NCBI RefSeq assembly: GCF_000686845.1
Contig: NZ_JMLS01000029.1
Location: 1 to 64,000, forward strand
Reading direction: 5' to 3'
Length of the DNA stretch: 64,000 nucleotides
Source: Paenibacillus sp. UNC451MF
GTDB lineage: Bacteria > Bacillota > Bacilli > Paenibacillales > NBRC-103111
The position numbers were made by a program, and so were the translations under genes. A model generated the notes under the pieces. That model was not told the origin of the DNA. It saw only the letters and a list, made by a program, of their open reading frames with translations, and ran no database searches. Of the stretch, positions 1-9,065 are shown in pieces. Every line of letters begins with the position of its first letter. The stretch's first letter is position 1.

Positions 1-57
1 TAAGGATGGATATTTTCTCGCAGCGATTTCGAAGAAGCAAAGCTTCGAAAAATCCCG

Positions 58-174
58 TTTGGTGATGATGGCGGAAGGGAACCACGCGTACCCATACCGA
101 ACACGAACGTTAAGCCTTCCAGCGTCGATGGTACTTGGACCGCAGGGTCCTGGGAGAGTAGAACGTCGCCAAGC
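58..174 (+). rRNA. rrf: 5S ribosomal RNA
   Basis: The stretch has the conserved 5S core (AACCACGCGTACCCATACCG, the CCGAACACGAA loop and the GGGAGAGTAG segment), and its ends pair as a TTGGYG/CGCCAA-type terminal stem. Bases 1-57 are the end of the 23S-5S spacer, including a small TTCGAAG/CTTCGAA-type hairpin, so the window opens at the tail of an rRNA operon transcribed rightwards. No tRNA follows. Ends are estimated to within a few bases. Confidence 0.95.
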
Positions 175-180
175 AAATCA

Positions 181-212
181 AAAAACACTCACTTTGTGGG
201 TGTTTTTTTCTT
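181..212 (+). terminator. rRNA operon terminator
   Basis: AAAACACTCAC and GTGGGTGTTTT pair around a TTT loop and run into seven T residues, six bases after the 5S gene. Confidence 0.85.
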
Positions 213-241
213 TAGCTACAAACCCGCAAGAATGATCAAAA

Positions 242-281
242 TAAAATCCATCCTGGTCAACAAAAGACCAGGATGGATTTG
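242..281 (-). terminator. terminator of the helicase pair
   Basis: A perfect 15-bp inverted repeat (AAATCCATCCTGGTC and its complement) encloses a short loop. Read leftwards it ends in a T-rich tract, as expected for the leftward genes ending at 310. Confidence 0.8.
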
Positions 282-309
282 TAATATCCTTTATTCAAAT
301 CAATTCAGA

Positions 310-3249
310 TCACCACGATTGACGAAGCGTGAACAAATCGCGAAGCTCATCATTGGATAGCTCTGTAATCCAATTCTCTGAAGTAGAGATCACGTTCTCA
401 CTCAGGCTCATTTTGCTCTCCAGCATCTCGTCGATTTTCTCCTCCAGAGTGCCGAGGGATATGAATTTATGCACTTGCACGTTGCGTTTTTGCCCCATCC
501 GATAGGCACGGTCGGTAGCCTGATTCTCCACGGCAGGGTTCCACCAGCGGTCGAAATGAAATACATGGTTGGCCGCCGTCAGGTTGAGGCCGACACCACC
601 GGCTTTCAACGACAAAATAAAGATGCCGGGGCCCGATCCGTCTGGTGCCTGGAACGTATCGATCATTTTGTCGCGATCAGCCTTGGATGTGCTGCCGTTC
701 AAATACAGAACGGGCTCATTTCGATGCTTCCCTAGCACGTCGGCTAGCATGCGTCCCATGCCTACATACTGGGTAAAAATCAGGCAGGAATCCCCTTCGT
801 CCCGGAGCTCATCAACCATGGCGACAAGCCGTTCCAGCTTTGCGGACCGTGTGATGAACGATTCTCGCCGCTCCTCAGACAGAAGCACTTCCTCGGACAA
901 CGCATCTTCCTTGGTCAACAGCACGGGATGGTCACATAGCTGCTTGAGACGGGTCAAGGCACCAAGGATGGCTCCCTTTCTTTCAATACCCTCCAAATTC
1001 TTCATACGGTCCATCAGATCTTTGACCGCTTGCTCGTATAGAGCTCCTTGCTCAGCGGTGAGGTTGATATACACCTTCATCTCCAGCTTATCCGGCAGAT
1101 CCAGCTGGATTGCAGGATCCTTCTTTTTACGGCGCAGCATAAAAGGTTTGACCAGCTTTTGCAGCTGTAGGGTCCGTTCCTCGTCATGATGCTTTTCGAT
1201 AGGATTGGCAAATCGATGCTGAAAGCCGCGTGAGTTTCCCAAATAACCGGGATTGAGAAAATCGTAGATCGACCACAGCTCTGATAAGCGATTCTCAATC
1301 GGTGTTCCTGTCAATGCGATACGGTGCCGCGCTTTCAGGGAACGGACAGCGGCAGATTGTTTGTTTTGCGCGTTCTTGATGTTCTGCGCTTCATCCAGAC
1401 CGAGAGAGCTCCATTGGATATCCCGTAGTGTCTCTTGATCCAGAAGAGCCGTCGTATAAGAGGTGAGTACAATGTCCGTATCCTGTAGTACAGTATGAAA
1501 CGCCTCACCGTTTAACCTTCCTTTCCCATAATGCACCCACACCTTTAAATCAGGAGCAAAGCGGGCAATTTCCTTCTGCCAATTACCCAGCACAGATATT
1601 GGGCAAATGAGCAGAGCTGGCGATTCGGACTCTTCTTTGTGGTGAAGCAAATAGGTGATGAACTGAACGGTTTTACCGAGCCCCATGTCATCCGCTAAAC
1701 AGGCACCGAGCCCAAGCTTTCTAAGAAAACTTAACCATGTGAAGCCTTCGCGTTGATAGCCGCGCAGCTCTGCCCGCAGACCATTGGGGACGGCAAGCTC
1801 CTTTAACTCAGTAGGCTGTCCGAGCTGACGGAGCAGCGCTAATAGATGGGAGTTCAGTTCAACCTCCAGCTTGATCCGTTCTTCCTCGTTCTCATCATCT
1901 ATCTCTGTACTCCGTCGCCCTTCAGCTGAAGGCTTCTCCTGCTCCAGCTCGCTTAACAGGTGCAGCTGAAGAACATCCTGTAGGGATAAGCCTTCTTCCG
2001 GATTCATGCTTTCCATTAGTCTTCGGATCTGTTCCAGCAGGGCAGGGTCCAAGTAGACCCATTCGCCACGGAAGCGGATAAGCCGTTCTTTGCGGCTCAG
2101 CAGCTCGGCGAATTCGGCTTCATTCAAATCCGAGTTGCCGATGGCAATGCGCCAGTCGAAGTCGACAAGGGCATTGAGCCCGAAGAGCGACTGGCTTTTG
2201 CCGCCAGCCTCGGACGTGACTTGCGCGCGCAGCCGAGGCTTGCGCTTTGAAGCAGCTTCCCACCAGCCGGGAAGCATAACATTCCAGCCGTCGCTCAGCA
2301 ATTCGCGGCTGTCTGTGGTTAGAAATCGCCAAGCGGCTTCATCACTCAGCGGCTCAGCAAAGAGCTCACCGCCATTATTAGCGCTTGGAAGTGCCGCGGC
2401 CAGCCTTGCCGTCCATCCGGGAGAACGCTCCCGGATATAAGGGCTCCACTCGCTGGTCCATGTTCCGAATGCTTGCCCATCCGCAGCCAGGCGGATGGGC
2501 ACAAGCACGGTATTATCGTTCTTATCCTGCAGCACCAGCCGGAGGCGCCAATCGTACTGCTCTTCGTCTGGCTCCAGAAGCTGCAAAGCAGGGCGAAAGG
2601 GTGCCATATCCGGCTTCCAGCCCAAGGATGCAAGCCACTCTTCCTCCGTAAAAGCGCCAGCCGAAGCGGATGCTGCGGACTCACGCCCTTTAAACAACGC
2701 GGGATAATCCCTTCTAAGATCGGACATGGCGGCCTCGCTACCATAGTGCTGTCTTGTTACCGTCGCGGAAAACGCGGAACGAAGACCTGACAGCTCCTCC
2801 TCTGAGACGTCGAGACTTTTTAATGAATCCCAATCCAGCGTTTCCAATGTTTCAGATCCAGACACCCAAGTCCACTGCAGCTTTCCACTGCGAAAAGAGC
2901 TGTAGCTAGGCACATAATGGCCTTCAATTGCTTCTTTGAGTAGAAGGGGAGCGGCTTTAAGCAATCCATTAACCGCTTCATTTCCACTTTCCCACCGGAT
3001 GATGTCGATGAAATTCGGCTCAGCGAAGAAGGGAAGCACCATTTCAGCAGGGAGAACCGTTACCGTCAGCTCACCAGCCTGTTGCAGCTCTAGAGTAGTT
3101 CCGTAGTAGGAAGGCTCGTGCCAAGCAAACAATAACTTCCGGAATTTGTCGCCGGGAACGTCATGTCCATTCTGCTGCCCCCATAGCAAGGCATCCCCGC
3201 TGTCTGTTAAAATGACGTGCAAAGTCATGTCATACCATTGTGTGATCAT
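310..3249 (-). CDS. ywqA: SNF2-family DEAD/DEAH helicase (YwqA-like)
   Basis: The 979-residue protein has a long N-terminal region of the type found in bacterial SNF2 proteins, then a two-lobed SNF2 ATPase. Visible motifs are Walker A DDMGLGKT near residue 520, the DEAQ Walker B box, TGTPIENRLSELWS, and late motifs including LKAGGVGLNLTAANHVFHFD and DRAYRMGQ. Such proteins translocate on duplex DNA and remodel bound proteins; the bacterial role is not settled. Its start overlaps the stop of the upstream SWIM gene by 4 bp, so the two are translationally coupled. The same pairing exists in Bacillus subtilis as ywqA/ywqB. No key motif appears missing. Confidence 0.9.
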   Translation of the reverse strand: MITQWYDMTLHVILTDSGDALLWGQQNGHDVPGDKFRKLLFAWHEPSYYGTTLELQQAGELTVTVLPAEMVLPFFAEPNFIDIIRWESGNEAVNGLLKAAPLLLKEAIEGHYVPSYSSFRSGKLQWTWVSGSETLETLDWDSLKSLDVSEEELSGLRSAFSATVTRQHYGSEAAMSDLRRDYPALFKGRESAASASAGAFTEEEWLASLGWKPDMAPFRPALQLLEPDEEQYDWRLRLVLQDKNDNTVLVPIRLAADGQAFGTWTSEWSPYIRERSPGWTARLAAALPSANNGGELFAEPLSDEAAWRFLTTDSRELLSDGWNVMLPGWWEAASKRKPRLRAQVTSEAGGKSQSLFGLNALVDFDWRIAIGNSDLNEAEFAELLSRKERLIRFRGEWVYLDPALLEQIRRLMESMNPEEGLSLQDVLQLHLLSELEQEKPSAEGRRSTEIDDENEEERIKLEVELNSHLLALLRQLGQPTELKELAVPNGLRAELRGYQREGFTWLSFLRKLGLGACLADDMGLGKTVQFITYLLHHKEESESPALLICPISVLGNWQKEIARFAPDLKVWVHYGKGRLNGEAFHTVLQDTDIVLTSYTTALLDQETLRDIQWSSLGLDEAQNIKNAQNKQSAAVRSLKARHRIALTGTPIENRLSELWSIYDFLNPGYLGNSRGFQHRFANPIEKHHDEERTLQLQKLVKPFMLRRKKKDPAIQLDLPDKLEMKVYINLTAEQGALYEQAVKDLMDRMKNLEGIERKGAILGALTRLKQLCDHPVLLTKEDALSEEVLLSEERRESFITRSAKLERLVAMVDELRDEGDSCLIFTQYVGMGRMLADVLGKHRNEPVLYLNGSTSKADRDKMIDTFQAPDGSGPGIFILSLKAGGVGLNLTAANHVFHFDRWWNPAVENQATDRAYRMGQKRNVQVHKFISLGTLEEKIDEMLESKMSLSENVISTSENWITELSNDELRDLFTLRQSW

Positions 3250-4799
3250 TCCAATAGCTTTCCTTTCTTCATTTCCTCTTGCAGCGCCCTCAATCGGCTA
3301 TGCCGTTCTATAAACCCAGCAAAGAATCGGTCCCACCGCTCGACCTGCTTCATTTTTTTGTACACCTTATCCAATCGCTTCAAAAGCTTGACTGCTAGTT
3401 TGTAATCGTGGCGATTTTTAAGGGAGACATATTGCTCTATGGCTTGATGATAGAACGGGAGAAGAAGCTCAGGAGCTTCTTTCTCAATCGGCTGTAGAAC
3501 GCTGACCTTATGGGAGTGGGGATCATGTCCCTGGATAATTTGCAGCTCAAGCCAAGGCTTCCATCTCCGCTGTTCGTACAGCACATCTTCCATAATCGGG
3601 ATAGAATGAGGCAGCATCCCTTCTAGAGCAGTCCATAAATGGTTTTCCGCTTCCGGAACATGGGAAATGGCTGCTTTCCAATAGCCCATATAGGCATCAA
3701 GCTCTTTGTTTTTTTGACCGTAGAAACAATTAGCGGTCTTTATTAACCAGTCCACTAGCTCATCCCAATTGTGAGAATCCATAATACGATTCAAGAAAGG
3801 GAAGAAGAGACTCGCCGGTGCTTTTAGTAATGAGTTGCTTTCTTGTAAAGTCTCCCATGCCTTTTTATTTTTGGATTGATATAGATATAAGTAAGCCTTA
3901 GCCGCTAACAGAGAAGCCGATTGGGAATCGGACGTTTGCTTCTCTAATTCCGTAATCTCTTGAGTCACCCAATGCCCTAGTTCGGGGGAATGAGCTATTC
4001 CATGCTCCCATAGTGCTGTATATAGTCCGAAATCCAAATACTTATGATTGGTTTCATCCAGCATTTGCTGTCTTAAATAATCTAATGTTTCTTCAAGACG
4101 TTCTGCATGGAGAGAGAAATCGACTAAGGCGGATTGATGCTGCAGCCAGTCCTGAATTTTATCTGACAAACGGTACAAAGCAAAAGAAGTGTAATAATTA
4201 ACGCTGTTTTGAGCCGAGTGCTCTTTCATTTTTCGCAAAATAAATAGCTCTTGATGCAGCTCGAAAAAGATTCGGTCCATATCAGAGAAATTTATAGAGT
4301 CTTTACGAATTGTTTGCAGCTGATTTCTCAGTGCGTCTGAATACATTCCGAGATCATAAGACGGTGTAACACGGGATGTATATTGTTTCATAACATCATG
4401 CCAGCCTGAAATCTTCATGCTCGGCAACTGATTAAGCGACGTTTCTGGGGAAGGTGTGATCCGTTTAAGGTGATGCTTGGCGTTCACAATCTGGGAGGCA
4501 GGATAGCCCAGCCTGTCGGCAAGCTCCATCATAACGGCTGCTTGATGCTTGCAGTTGGTTTGGACCGGACAGTTACAAGAGTTAGACTTAAAATGATTTA
4601 AATGCAGTGTAACCTTGTACTCTTCCGAGCCAGTCACCCATGCTTGAATAACCCGGTCCTCAGAAGCGACCAGTCTGACTACGCGCTGCTGTTTAAAATA
4701 ATTAAACCCTCGGCTCAGGGTGACTTCATTAAAAGTTCCTGCTACTTGTTCAAGCAGCTGTAACCATTGCTCATCGTTTAAGGTAGAAAACAAACTCAT
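3246..4799 (-). CDS. ywqB: SWIM zinc-finger protein (YwqB-like)
   Basis: 517 residues. A SWIM finger sits near residues 74-92 (SCNCPVQTNCKHQAAV, pattern CxC...CxH), which chelates zinc and is associated with DNA or protein binding. The rest is helical and otherwise unrecognised. An AAGGAG site lies just upstream of the ATG. The 4-bp overlap with the SNF2 gene indicates an operon, and I infer that the two proteins work together on DNA. The biochemical role is unknown. Confidence 0.8.
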   Translation of the reverse strand: MSLFSTLNDEQWLQLLEQVAGTFNEVTLSRGFNYFKQQRVVRLVASEDRVIQAWVTGSEEYKVTLHLNHFKSNSCNCPVQTNCKHQAAVMMELADRLGYPASQIVNAKHHLKRITPSPETSLNQLPSMKISGWHDVMKQYTSRVTPSYDLGMYSDALRNQLQTIRKDSINFSDMDRIFFELHQELFILRKMKEHSAQNSVNYYTSFALYRLSDKIQDWLQHQSALVDFSLHAERLEETLDYLRQQMLDETNHKYLDFGLYTALWEHGIAHSPELGHWVTQEITELEKQTSDSQSASLLAAKAYLYLYQSKNKKAWETLQESNSLLKAPASLFFPFLNRIMDSHNWDELVDWLIKTANCFYGQKNKELDAYMGYWKAAISHVPEAENHLWTALEGMLPHSIPIMEDVLYEQRRWKPWLELQIIQGHDPHSHKVSVLQPIEKEAPELLLPFYHQAIEQYVSLKNRHDYKLAVKLLKRLDKVYKKMKQVERWDRFFAGFIERHSRLRALQEEMKKGKLLE

Positions 4800-4956
4800 A
4801 GCAAAGCTCCTTGCTATTAAAATAAAAAGTTATATTCATCTATTATAGAACGACGTGGGGATAAATACGATATGTACATGATTGGGCCGCAAAAAAGAGT
4901 CGGTTGAACATGACGATTTTACCATAATCATGTTGCTTGCTGGGGCTATATTCTAA

Positions 4957-4991
4957 CAAAACAAACAGCCCTCACAATAATTTGTGAGGGC
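4957..4991 (-). terminator. terminator of hxlAB
   Basis: GCCCTCACAA pairs with TTGTGAGGGC around a 4-base loop. Leftwards the hairpin is followed by TGTTTGTTTTG. It begins just after the hxlB stop codon. Confidence 0.8.
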
Positions 4992-4997
4992 CACTTT

Positions 4998-5564
4998 CTA
5001 CTCCAGATTGGCGTGACGGCCAAACATGGTACCAGAGTTCAAGCCTTGCTTTTCCATAATTTTTAGGATAACGGCGTCGAAGTATATTAATAGGGTTTGC
5101 TCAAATAATGCACCCATCGGTTGAATGGTTTGGGCGATATTACTGGATTGATCCTTCGGTGCGCCAGGCAGTTTCACGGCAAGCGCTGCTATTGTTCCAA
5201 GAGTGGATTCTGGAAAAATGGTTACAACGGCGACGGATCCGCCTAAGCCTTTAGCTTTTTCGGCCATTGGGACCAAGCTTCTAGTTTCCCCAGAGCCGGA
5301 TCCGATAATTAACATATCCTCGGTTTCCATGTTCGGGGTGACTGTTTCTCCTACGACATACGCTTCGATTCCCATTTGCATCATCCGCATGGCGAAGGCC
5401 CGTACCATCAAACCGGATCGGCCAGCGCCCGCAACAAATACTTTTTTCGATCGAAGGATGCGATCCGCCAATTGCTCCACCTGTTCTTCAGAGATCAAGT
5501 CGACTGAGCGGCTTAATTCTTTGCTTATGGTGTCTAAATAAGGCGCTGTCTGCATCATAGACAT
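4998..5564 (-). CDS. hxlB: 6-phospho-3-hexuloisomerase
   Basis: 188 residues, the usual size for HxlB, with one SIS sugar-isomerase domain (KVFVAGAGRSGLMVRAFAMR near residues 38-57 and the GSGSGETRS phosphosugar loop). It converts 3-hexulose 6-phosphate to fructose 6-phosphate, the second step of ribulose monophosphate formaldehyde fixation. The C-terminal segment around QTLLIYFDAVI is typical. Its ATG overlaps the hxlA stop by one base (TAATG), so the genes are coupled. A terminator follows directly. Confidence 0.93.
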   Translation of the reverse strand: MSMMQTAPYLDTISKELSRSVDLISEEQVEQLADRILRSKKVFVAGAGRSGLMVRAFAMRMMQMGIEAYVVGETVTPNMETEDMLIIGSGSGETRSLVPMAEKAKGLGGSVAVVTIFPESTLGTIAALAVKLPGAPKDQSSNIAQTIQPMGALFEQTLLIYFDAVILKIMEKQGLNSGTMFGRHANLE

Positions 5565-6196
5565 TAACCTTGTTTGATCAGCTTTTGCATTTCAGCTGCA
5601 ACGGCTTGTTTATTTTCTTCACCTGTAATTCCGCCGCCTACAATGACTAGATCCGGCTGCGCTTTAATGACTTCCGGCAGCGTGCTTAATTTAATGCCAC
5701 CAGCGACAGCTGTTTTCGCATTTTTGACGACGCTTTTAATGGTCAGCAAATCTTCAAAGGAGTTTTTCCCGACTGCTTGAAGATCATAGCCTGTGTGAAC
5801 GCAGATGTAGTCTACGCCGAACGCATCGACTTCTTTTGCTCGCTGTGCCAGATCCTTCACGCTGATCATGTCGATCAGAATTTTTTTGCCTTGCTTTTTG
5901 GCTTCTTCTACGGCACCCTTGATCGTCATATCTTCCGCAGCTCCAAGAATAGTGATAATGTCCGCGCCTGCTTCGGATGCTTTCATGACTTCGTAACCAG
6001 CTGCATCCATGACTTTTAGATCCGCCAGTACTTTCAAATGAGGAAATGCTTCTTTGATTTCTTTTACAGCCTTGAGTCCTTCATTTATAACAACGGGTGT
6101 GCCGATTTCTACGATATCGATGTAAGGCTCAACTTCCTTCACCAGTTCTTTCGCTTGCGGAATGTTAACCAAGTCCAACGCTAATTGCAGTTCCAT
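5564..6196 (-). CDS. hxlA: 3-hexulose-6-phosphate synthase
   Basis: 210 residues, a TIM-barrel of the orotidine phosphate decarboxylase suprafamily. The LADLKVMDAAGYE segment carries the characteristic DxKxxD metal and catalytic residues, and VAGGI...VIVGGGIT forms the phosphate-binding end. It condenses formaldehyde with ribulose 5-phosphate. A GGAGGG site precedes the ATG. It is the first gene of hxlAB and is divergent from hxlR, the arrangement known from Bacillus subtilis, where formaldehyde induces the operon through HxlR. Confidence 0.95.
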   Translation of the reverse strand: MELQLALDLVNIPQAKELVKEVEPYIDIVEIGTPVVINEGLKAVKEIKEAFPHLKVLADLKVMDAAGYEVMKASEAGADIITILGAAEDMTIKGAVEEAKKQGKKILIDMISVKDLAQRAKEVDAFGVDYICVHTGYDLQAVGKNSFEDLLTIKSVVKNAKTAVAGGIKLSTLPEVIKAQPDLVIVGGGITGEENKQAVAAEMQKLIKQG

Positions 6197-6463
6197 AGTA
6201 TTATGCCCTCCGGATAATGTTTTTTAATAAAAAGCTTTTCTGGTATAATTTGATTTCCCTTACCTGGCTTCATCTCATTGTCTCTAAGAAGCGTTTATCC
6301 TCTATATCAAGCTATTAATGAGCATGAACATGGTAAAGCACCTCTCTATGAAATGGATTGATTAAGACAAAATACATCTTAACCCTTATGGAGAGATTAA
6401 AGAAGAATGCACTTTTTTGTGCGGTGGTACCAAAAAAGTAACTTGAAAGCGTGGGAGAGAATC

Positions 6464-6850
6464 ATGTCGGACCTCAGGCAAGAAATACTAGATAAGATCA
6501 AGAACGGAGATTTTAACTGCGAGAAAGAATTGACCCTAGCCATGATCAGCGGAAAGTGGAAGATTGTCATTCTGTGGCATTTGGGTACGGAGGGGACCCG
6601 CCGGTTCAGCGAGCTTCAGCGCTTGTTTCCCAAAATCACACATAAAATGCTTACAAGTCAACTAAAAGAATTGATGGACGACGGGATCGTGCACAGGGAA
6701 GTCATTCCCGAGGTGCCCCCGAAAGTCGAATATTCCATAACGGAGCTTGGAAAGACGCTGCTGCCGATTGTCGAAATGATGTACGAATGGGGTAAAAAGA
6801 GAATCGCGGATATTAAAGAAAATGAAGGAATCAGCATGCAGGACTCATGA
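6464..6850 (+). CDS. hxlR: HxlR-type transcriptional activator
   Basis: 128 residues from the ATG at 6464. An upstream ATG at 6407 would add 19 residues unlike the family; 6464 has a GGGAGAG site and gives the usual length. The core [20 protein letters not shown] and the winged helix [19 protein letters not shown] are strongly HxlR-like. Cys26 (FNCEKEL) matches the conserved N-terminal cysteine proposed to sense formaldehyde in this family. It is divergent from hxlAB and likely activates it; the 266-bp gap holds the promoters, but I could not identify the HxlR sites with confidence. Confidence 0.93.
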   Translation: MSDLRQEILDKIKNGDFNCEKELTLAMISGKWKIVILWHLGTEGTRRFSELQRLFPKITHKMLTSQLKELMDDGIVHREVIPEVPPKVEYSITELGKTLLPIVEMMYEWGKKRIADIKENEGISMQDS

Positions 6851-6973
6851 ATGCTTACTTTACCAACGAAATGAGAGCGGGAGCCGATACGGCCTCTCGT
6901 TTAAGATTCACCCACCGGGGAGAATCGTTTTATCCAATATGGCACATCTCAAAGCTTACCAAAATGTGGTACG

Positions 6974-6991
6974 ATAACTAGAACTAGTTAT
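6974..6991. promoter_or_regulatory. palindromic operator candidate
   Basis: ATAACTAG, two bases, then CTAGTTAT form a perfect 18-bp inverted repeat about 25 bp before the start of the ATP-grasp pseudogene. This is the size and place of a repressor operator. The cognate protein is unknown. Confidence 0.4.
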
Positions 6992-7015
6992 GATCAAAGT
7001 GAGGTGCCACCAACA

Positions 7016-7400
7016 ATGAGAGTATTGTTTTGCTCGGATCCGTTAAACGATAAGCGGGTTGATCCGGATTATGAGATGGAATATAAGGCTGCAGTCGAAT
7101 TAGGCATAGAAGTGGAGCTCTTTTCATTGGAAAGCTTACTGGAAGGAAATCTATCTAAGGCCTTAAAGCGTATCTCCAATGCCGAAACTAAGGAAACCAT
7201 TGTGTACTGTGGATGGATGATGAAGCCGGAAGTATATAAAAAGTAATTTTTTTACAATAGACATTGCCAAGAAGGCAAGCGGGGACTGGATCATTATCGA
7301 AGTAGGGGACGGTCAGGTATCAGGACTCCCAAGTCATACTCAGGTAGAGGGATTTTACCTTGCCATAAGGACCATGCTATCCTCTGAAAAAGAAAAGTAG
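7016..7400 (+). pseudogene. ATP-grasp protein, internally deleted and frameshifted
   Basis: The first frame (ATG at 7016 with GAGGTG upstream) encodes an N-terminal segment beginning MRVLFCSDPLNDK and ending GWMMKPEVYKK, then stops at 7246. Directly afterwards, in another frame (7254-7400), comes a segment containing TIDIAKKASGDWIIIEVGDG and VSGLPSHTQVEGFY, which looks like the C-terminal catalytic part of the same ATP-grasp family. From my memory of full-length relatives about 150-180 central codons, including the ATP site, are gone. The gene cannot make an active enzyme. Confidence 0.75.
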
Positions 7401-7443
7401 AACATCCTCTCATTCTATTCTGTACGGTTATAGGAGGACCACC

Positions 7444-7809
7444 ATGCATAAACGCTACCGCCAAACGATGATCATGCTGATGCTGCTATCTATATTCCAG
7501 GCCTATATATCCGCCTACACGGTGCTTTTTGATAGGGGTTCTACTATTCAAACTATCTCAAGCATAGGTTTGCTGCTGCAAAGCTTAACGGTATTAACCG
7601 TAACTTTGCTGGAATGGAGCTTTTCCGAGAGCCGTTGGTTTCACAGGGCTTACAAGGCTGCGACCTATATTGCGGTTATAGGGTTGGGTTTATGCACCAG
7701 CATTTTTATACAGCAAGGACTTTTCTCCATTGATAGTGTGGAAGTGCTTTTGTCAGTAATAACGACGGTTATATTAATACAAAAATATAATCTCCTTTAC
7801 AAGGAATAA
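7444..7809 (+). CDS. small membrane protein, unknown function
   Basis: 121 residues with four predicted hydrophobic helices (about 7-27, 36-57, 68-89 and 95-114) and short charged loops. A strong AGGAGG site lies 6 bases before the ATG. I recognise no family. It stands alone between the ATP-grasp pseudogene and a probable terminator. Confidence 0.65.
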   Translation: MHKRYRQTMIMLMLLSIFQAYISAYTVLFDRGSTIQTISSIGLLLQSLTVLTVTLLEWSFSESRWFHRAYKAATYIAVIGLGLCTSIFIQQGLFSIDSVEVLLSVITTVILIQKYNLLYKE

Positions 7810-7840
7810 ATGATAGAGCCAGCAGAACAAAAACTAGGGC

Positions 7841-7880
7841 AACAATCGACCTCTCAGAAGGTCCGAGGGTTGGTTTTTTT
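7841..7880 (+). terminator. probable terminator
   Basis: AATCGACCTCT and GAGGGTTGGTT form an imperfect stem with some mismatches and wobble pairs, ending in seven T residues. It closes the 7444 gene. Confidence 0.5.
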
Positions 7881-8014
7881 ATCTATTTACTTATGTTCAG
7901 CTCCTAGAGAGCAATTAGACCAATTATTAACAATTCTTAAGTAAACAGGCAATGGAAATGGTGTACAATAGGTGGGGCTAATGACCTAAAATGAGCAAGG
8001 GGCTGCCATAAGAA

Positions 8015-8680
8015 ATGAAATATACGGGACGTATCGTATCTCTCCTCATCGTCATGATCAGCTCGTTGGGGTTAATTGTATATAACTACATATTTCATGG
8101 TTTATTGGATGTGATTCATGTTACGGTTTCGGCTTTCTACTTGTTTTGTGGCTGGTGGCTCGGCAAGCAGTACGACAAGATCAAGTATTTGTCCGAAAAG
8201 GATTTATTGACGGAATGCTACACCCGCCGTTTCGTCATGGACAAGTTCCCGAAGCTAAAAAGCATATCGGATAGAAAAGGGCAGCAGCTGATTCTTTTTC
8301 TCATAGATGTAAATAACTTCAAATCAATTAACGATCAGCATGATCATGCTATGGGTGATCGGGTGCTGCAGCTTATTGCGAATACGCTCAAAAGCATTTT
8401 TAGAAAATCGGATTATGTGGTTCGATGGGGTGGCGATGAATTCCTGATCCTTCTTCCCTGTACGGACGAAGCGAGAATGCAAGAGCAGCAAAGCTATCTG
8501 CACCATGAATTGCAAGCACTGTCTGGTCTTGTTCCCATGACGGTTACTGTATCCGCAGGGTATGCGGTGTATCCGAATGAAGGTATAGGCTTGGATGATT
8601 TAATAAAGATCGCAGATAAGAAAATGTACACCAACAAGTATGGTAATCAAGCAAACAAGGAGCGCAGAATGAGCTTATGA
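8015..8680 (+). CDS. membrane diguanylate cyclase (GGDEF)
   Basis: 221 residues. Two membrane helices (about 8-27 and 33-50) lead straight into a GGDEF domain. The active site RWGGDEFLIL near residue 136 is intact, and an RKSD sequence five residues before it forms the inhibitory I-site, so the enzyme should make c-di-GMP and be product-inhibited. There is no extracellular sensor. It overlaps the following cheY-like gene by 4 bp, and an HD-GYP phosphodiesterase gene follows, so synthesis, signalling and breakdown share one transcript. The upstream region contains TTAACA and TTAAGT hexamers and a TACAAT -10, but the regulator is unclear. Confidence 0.92.
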   Translation: MKYTGRIVSLLIVMISSLGLIVYNYIFHGLLDVIHVTVSAFYLFCGWWLGKQYDKIKYLSEKDLLTECYTRRFVMDKFPKLKSISDRKGQQLILFLIDVNNFKSINDQHDHAMGDRVLQLIANTLKSIFRKSDYVVRWGGDEFLILLPCTDEARMQEQQSYLHHELQALSGLVPMTVTVSAGYAVYPNEGIGLDDLIKIADKKMYTNKYGNQANKERRMSL

Positions 8681-9039
8681 CGAAAATTATGGTAGTTGAC
8701 GACGCAGCTTTTATGAGACAAATGTTAAAGGATATGCTGAGCTCGAGCGGTTTTGAGATTGCAGGAGAAGCAGCCAATGGTGAAGAAGCGGTTCAAATGT
8801 ATAAAAAGGTAAAGCCGGATCTGGTGACGATGGACATCACGATGCCTGAGATGGATGGAATTGAGGCTCTGACCGAAATCAAAAAGCATGACCCGTACGC
8901 CAAAGTGATTATGTGCTCCGCAATGGGGCAGCAGGGAATGGTGGTTAACGCTATTAAGGCCGGTGCAAAAGACTTCATTGTTAAGCCGTTCCAAAAAGAG
9001 CGGGTATTGGAGGCCATTAGCAAGGTGCTGGTCAACTAA
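8677..9039 (+). CDS. CheY-like single-domain response regulator
   Basis: 120 residues, receiver domain only. The acidic pocket (VVDDAAFMR), the phosphorylation-site segment VTMDITMPEMDGIEAL, the switch segment IIMCSAMGQ-type and the final KPF lysine are all present. It closely resembles the receiver at 49471. The start codon lies inside the stop of the GGDEF gene (ATGA), so translation is coupled. It has no output domain; in this operon it may link a kinase to the c-di-GMP enzymes or to the flagellar motor. Which applies is inference. Confidence 0.9.
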   Translation: MTKIMVVDDAAFMRQMLKDMLSSSGFEIAGEAANGEEAVQMYKKVKPDLVTMDITMPEMDGIEALTEIKKHDPYAKVIMCSAMGQQGMVVNAIKAGAKDFIVKPFQKERVLEAISKVLVN

Positions 9040-9065
9040 TAATACGGCGGTATGGGAGGAAATGC

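Noticed and set aside
569-2790. Several 70-206 codon frames on the strand opposite the SNF2 gene
   Set aside because: Shadow frames of a confident gene; no start signals and implausible composition.
7920-7975. Direct-repeat promoter before the first GGDEF gene
   Set aside because: TTAACA and TTAAGT are present, but spacing to TACAAT does not match either promoter class described here.
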